64,000 nucleotides of DNA from Tateyamaria omphalii (GTDB taxonomy: Bacteria; Pseudomonadota; Alphaproteobacteria; Rhodobacterales; Rhodobacteraceae). The DNA lies in contig NZ_BMWT01000005.1 in NCBI RefSeq assembly GCF_014651375.1, forward strand, positions 310,001 to 374,000. Reading direction: 5' to 3'. The notes beneath the pieces were generated by a model. That model saw nothing but the letters and a program-made list of their open reading frames with translations. It did not search any database and was not told the origin of the DNA. Of the stretch, positions 62,679 through 64,000 are shown piece after piece; the first letter of the stretch is position 1, and each line of letters starts with the position of its first letter. The position numbers and the translations under genes are program-made.

Positions 62679-63839
62679 TTACGCCAGTGCAGCCTCGACC
62701 GCGCGCGTGAACACATCGCACAGCACGTCCGGGTCTTCGAGGCCAACCGAGATGCGGAAGAACCCCTCGGACATTCCAAGCTCCGCACGCTTCTCGGCCG
62801 TCAACGCCCGGTGAGATGATGAGGCCGGATGCGAAATTGTTGTTCCAATGTCGCCCAGCGTCGGGGCAAAGTTCAGACCGTCGGCCCCGCGGGCAAAGGC
62901 ATTGGCCGCCTCGCGCCCGCCGTCGATTTCAAAACTGACCATGTTGCAATACTGGCCCTTGAGCAGCGCTTCGGCGCGGGCATGGTCGGGGTGGTCGCGA
63001 CGGGCCGGATAGATGACCCGCTTCACCCCGGGCAAAGCCGACATATGTTCGGCCAACTTCGCTGCGGTCGCTTGTGCCCGGTCATAACGCAATTCAAAGC
63101 TCAGAAGCCCACGCTCGGCCAACCAGCAATCAAAGGGGCTCGGGGTCATCCCCGCAGTTACGGTAAACACGCGCAACCGATCATTGATGGCTTGGTCCTT
63201 TGCCGTGACATAGCCCAGCATCACGTCGGAATGACCAGACAAGAGCTTGGTCAAGGAATGTATGACAATATCTGCGCCGTGATCGAACGCTTTGAACGCC
63301 CTTGGCGTGGTGAACGTGTTGTCGATGACCAACAACACGCCCGCCTCTTTCGCCAACGCAGACAGGCCCAACACATCCGCAACACGCAAGGTCGGGTTCG
63401 AAACAACCTCGACCAAGATCATCTTGGTCTCGGGGCGTAGGGCCGCCCGCACAGCGCTGGCGTCGCCAGGATCAACCATCGACGTCTGAATCCCAAGCCG
63501 TGGGAGGTCTTCGGACATCATACGCAAAGACCGGCCATACAGCTGGTTGCCGCCGATCACGTGATCACCTGACGTCAGCAGCCCCAGCAGGACGGCAGAT
63601 ACAGCTGCCATACCCGACGAGGTCAGCACACCCATATGCGGCGCGCCCTCCATTCGGTCGATAGCCTGCGCCACCACATCTGCATTTGGATGCCCCTCTC
63701 GGCTGTAGGTGTAGCCCTGCAGATTGCCATCATACTGAGCATCCAGCATGTCTGGCGTGTCCGAAGCATAGACGACCGAGGGGCTGAGCGGCGTCACGAC
63801 CGGGCTCGAAGCGCTGTCTGGCAGCGGCGTCGGTCGCAT
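62679..63839 (-). CDS. PLP-dependent transsulfuration enzyme (cystathionine gamma-synthase/lyase family)
   Basis: A 386-aa Cys/Met-metabolism PLP enzyme. Seen are GYTYSREGHPNADVVAQAID, the SSGMAAVSAVLLGLL phosphate-binding stretch, LLVIDNTFTTP, and the PLP lysine in DIVIHSLTKLLSGHSDVMLG. Starts at 63839 (AAAGGGA before it) and 63866 (overlapping the stop of the upstream gene) are both possible. It could cleave or form cystathionine or use O-acetyl/succinyl-homoserine; the exact reaction is not decided. phoR follows after 15 bp, so the two may share a transcript. Confidence 0.9.
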   Translation of the reverse strand: MRPTPLPDSASSPVVTPLSPSVVYASDTPDMLDAQYDGNLQGYTYSREGHPNADVVAQAIDRMEGAPHMGVLTSSGMAAVSAVLLGLLTSGDHVIGGNQLYGRSLRMMSEDLPRLGIQTSMVDPGDASAVRAALRPETKMILVEVVSNPTLRVADVLGLSALAKEAGVLLVIDNTFTTPRAFKAFDHGADIVIHSLTKLLSGHSDVMLGYVTAKDQAINDRLRVFTVTAGMTPSPFDCWLAERGLLSFELRYDRAQATAAKLAEHMSALPGVKRVIYPARRDHPDHARAEALLKGQYCNMVSFEIDGGREAANAFARGADGLNFAPTLGDIGTTISHPASSSHRALTAEKRAELGMSEGFFRISVGLEDPDVLCDVFTRAVEAALA

Positions 63840-63862
63840 CAGAGATCCCTTTGAGTTCGAAA

Positions 63863-64000
63863 TCATTCGAGGAACTCCGTGTGATAGGTCTGAGAACTGA
63901 AGGTGATGTCCACACTCAACCAACAGGGTCGCGGCAAGTGCGCAGAAATCAAATCAACCAGGTCCTTTTGCAACGCAGCCGTGAACGCGGTGTTTCGATG
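63863..64000 (-). CDS. C-terminal end of an unidentified protein, cut by window edge
   Basis: An open frame of 45 codons plus TGA (63863-63865) enters from the right edge on the minus strand. It reads HRNTAFTAALQKDLVDLISA and then a strand-rich end. The stop overlaps a possible ATG (63866) of the transsulfuration gene in the ATGA manner, which favours a real upstream gene. No family is recognised from this fragment. Confidence 0.5.
   Translation of the reverse strand, partial: HRNTAFTAALQKDLVDLISAHLPRPCWLSVDITFSSQTYHTEFLE

Overview
The window looks like a chromosomal segment of a Roseobacter-group alphaproteobacterium (Rhodobacterales). The grounds are the moderately GC-rich coding style, the many TRAP and branched-chain-type ABC importers, tight ATGA-overlapping operons, and a pst-pho order typical of this group. 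This placement is inferred from gene content; no rRNA or tRNA gene is present.

Layout. (1) 1-13.8 kb is an acyl-CoA/lipid-type catabolic cluster: two SDR dehydrogenases, a thiolase, a nitronate monooxygenase-like flavoprotein, an ACAD10-type phosphotransferase, a complete branched-chain-type ABC importer, a GST, a serine-hydrolase (beta-lactamase fold), a TesB thioesterase and a convergent third SDR. (2) 14.1-19.6 kb holds an ABC-F ATPase, an AcoR-like regulator whose AAA+ domain lacks GAFTGA and the Walker B glutamate, and an NTF2-like/flavin monooxygenase fusion. (3) 19.7-26.2 kb is a malonate utilisation locus in the order matR | matPQMAB: GntR regulator, TRAP transporter, malonyl-CoA decarboxylase and malonyl-CoA synthetase. 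It has a perfect TTGTA-TACAA operator candidate. (4) 26.4-29.5 kb is a thiamine salvage operon thiM-thiE-thiD-tenA behind a TPP riboswitch. (5) 29.7-36.2 kb is a class III aminotransferase divergent from an RpiR regulator and a TAXI-type TRAP transporter with a UspA protein.

(6) 36.3-55.2 kb is an accessory, gene-poor region. It holds a two-gene set of small unknown proteins, a 105-aa unknown protein, and a minus-strand operon of three small proteins (142, 115 and 121 aa) followed by a 3365-aa giant protein. The N-terminus of the giant is a paralogue of two of the small proteins. Next come a cupredoxin, a DUF4142 protein, a YraQ-type permease with a divergent LysR regulator, and about 1.5 kb containing only a 56-aa fragment of an SRPBCC protein. 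(7) 55.3-64 kb is the phosphate regulon: pstSCAB-phoU-phoB read leftward from a three-repeat Pho box, with phoR and a PLP transsulfuration enzyme upstream and the C-terminal end of another gene at the right edge.

The strongest candidate for an undescribed system is the giant-protein operon (38.1-49.8 kb). It has a promoter with a palindromic operator, a shared N-terminal domain on two small proteins and the giant, and a hairpin placed between the small genes and the giant. A second recurring theme is a perfect hairpin placed between the solute-binding-protein gene and the permease genes in all four importer operons.
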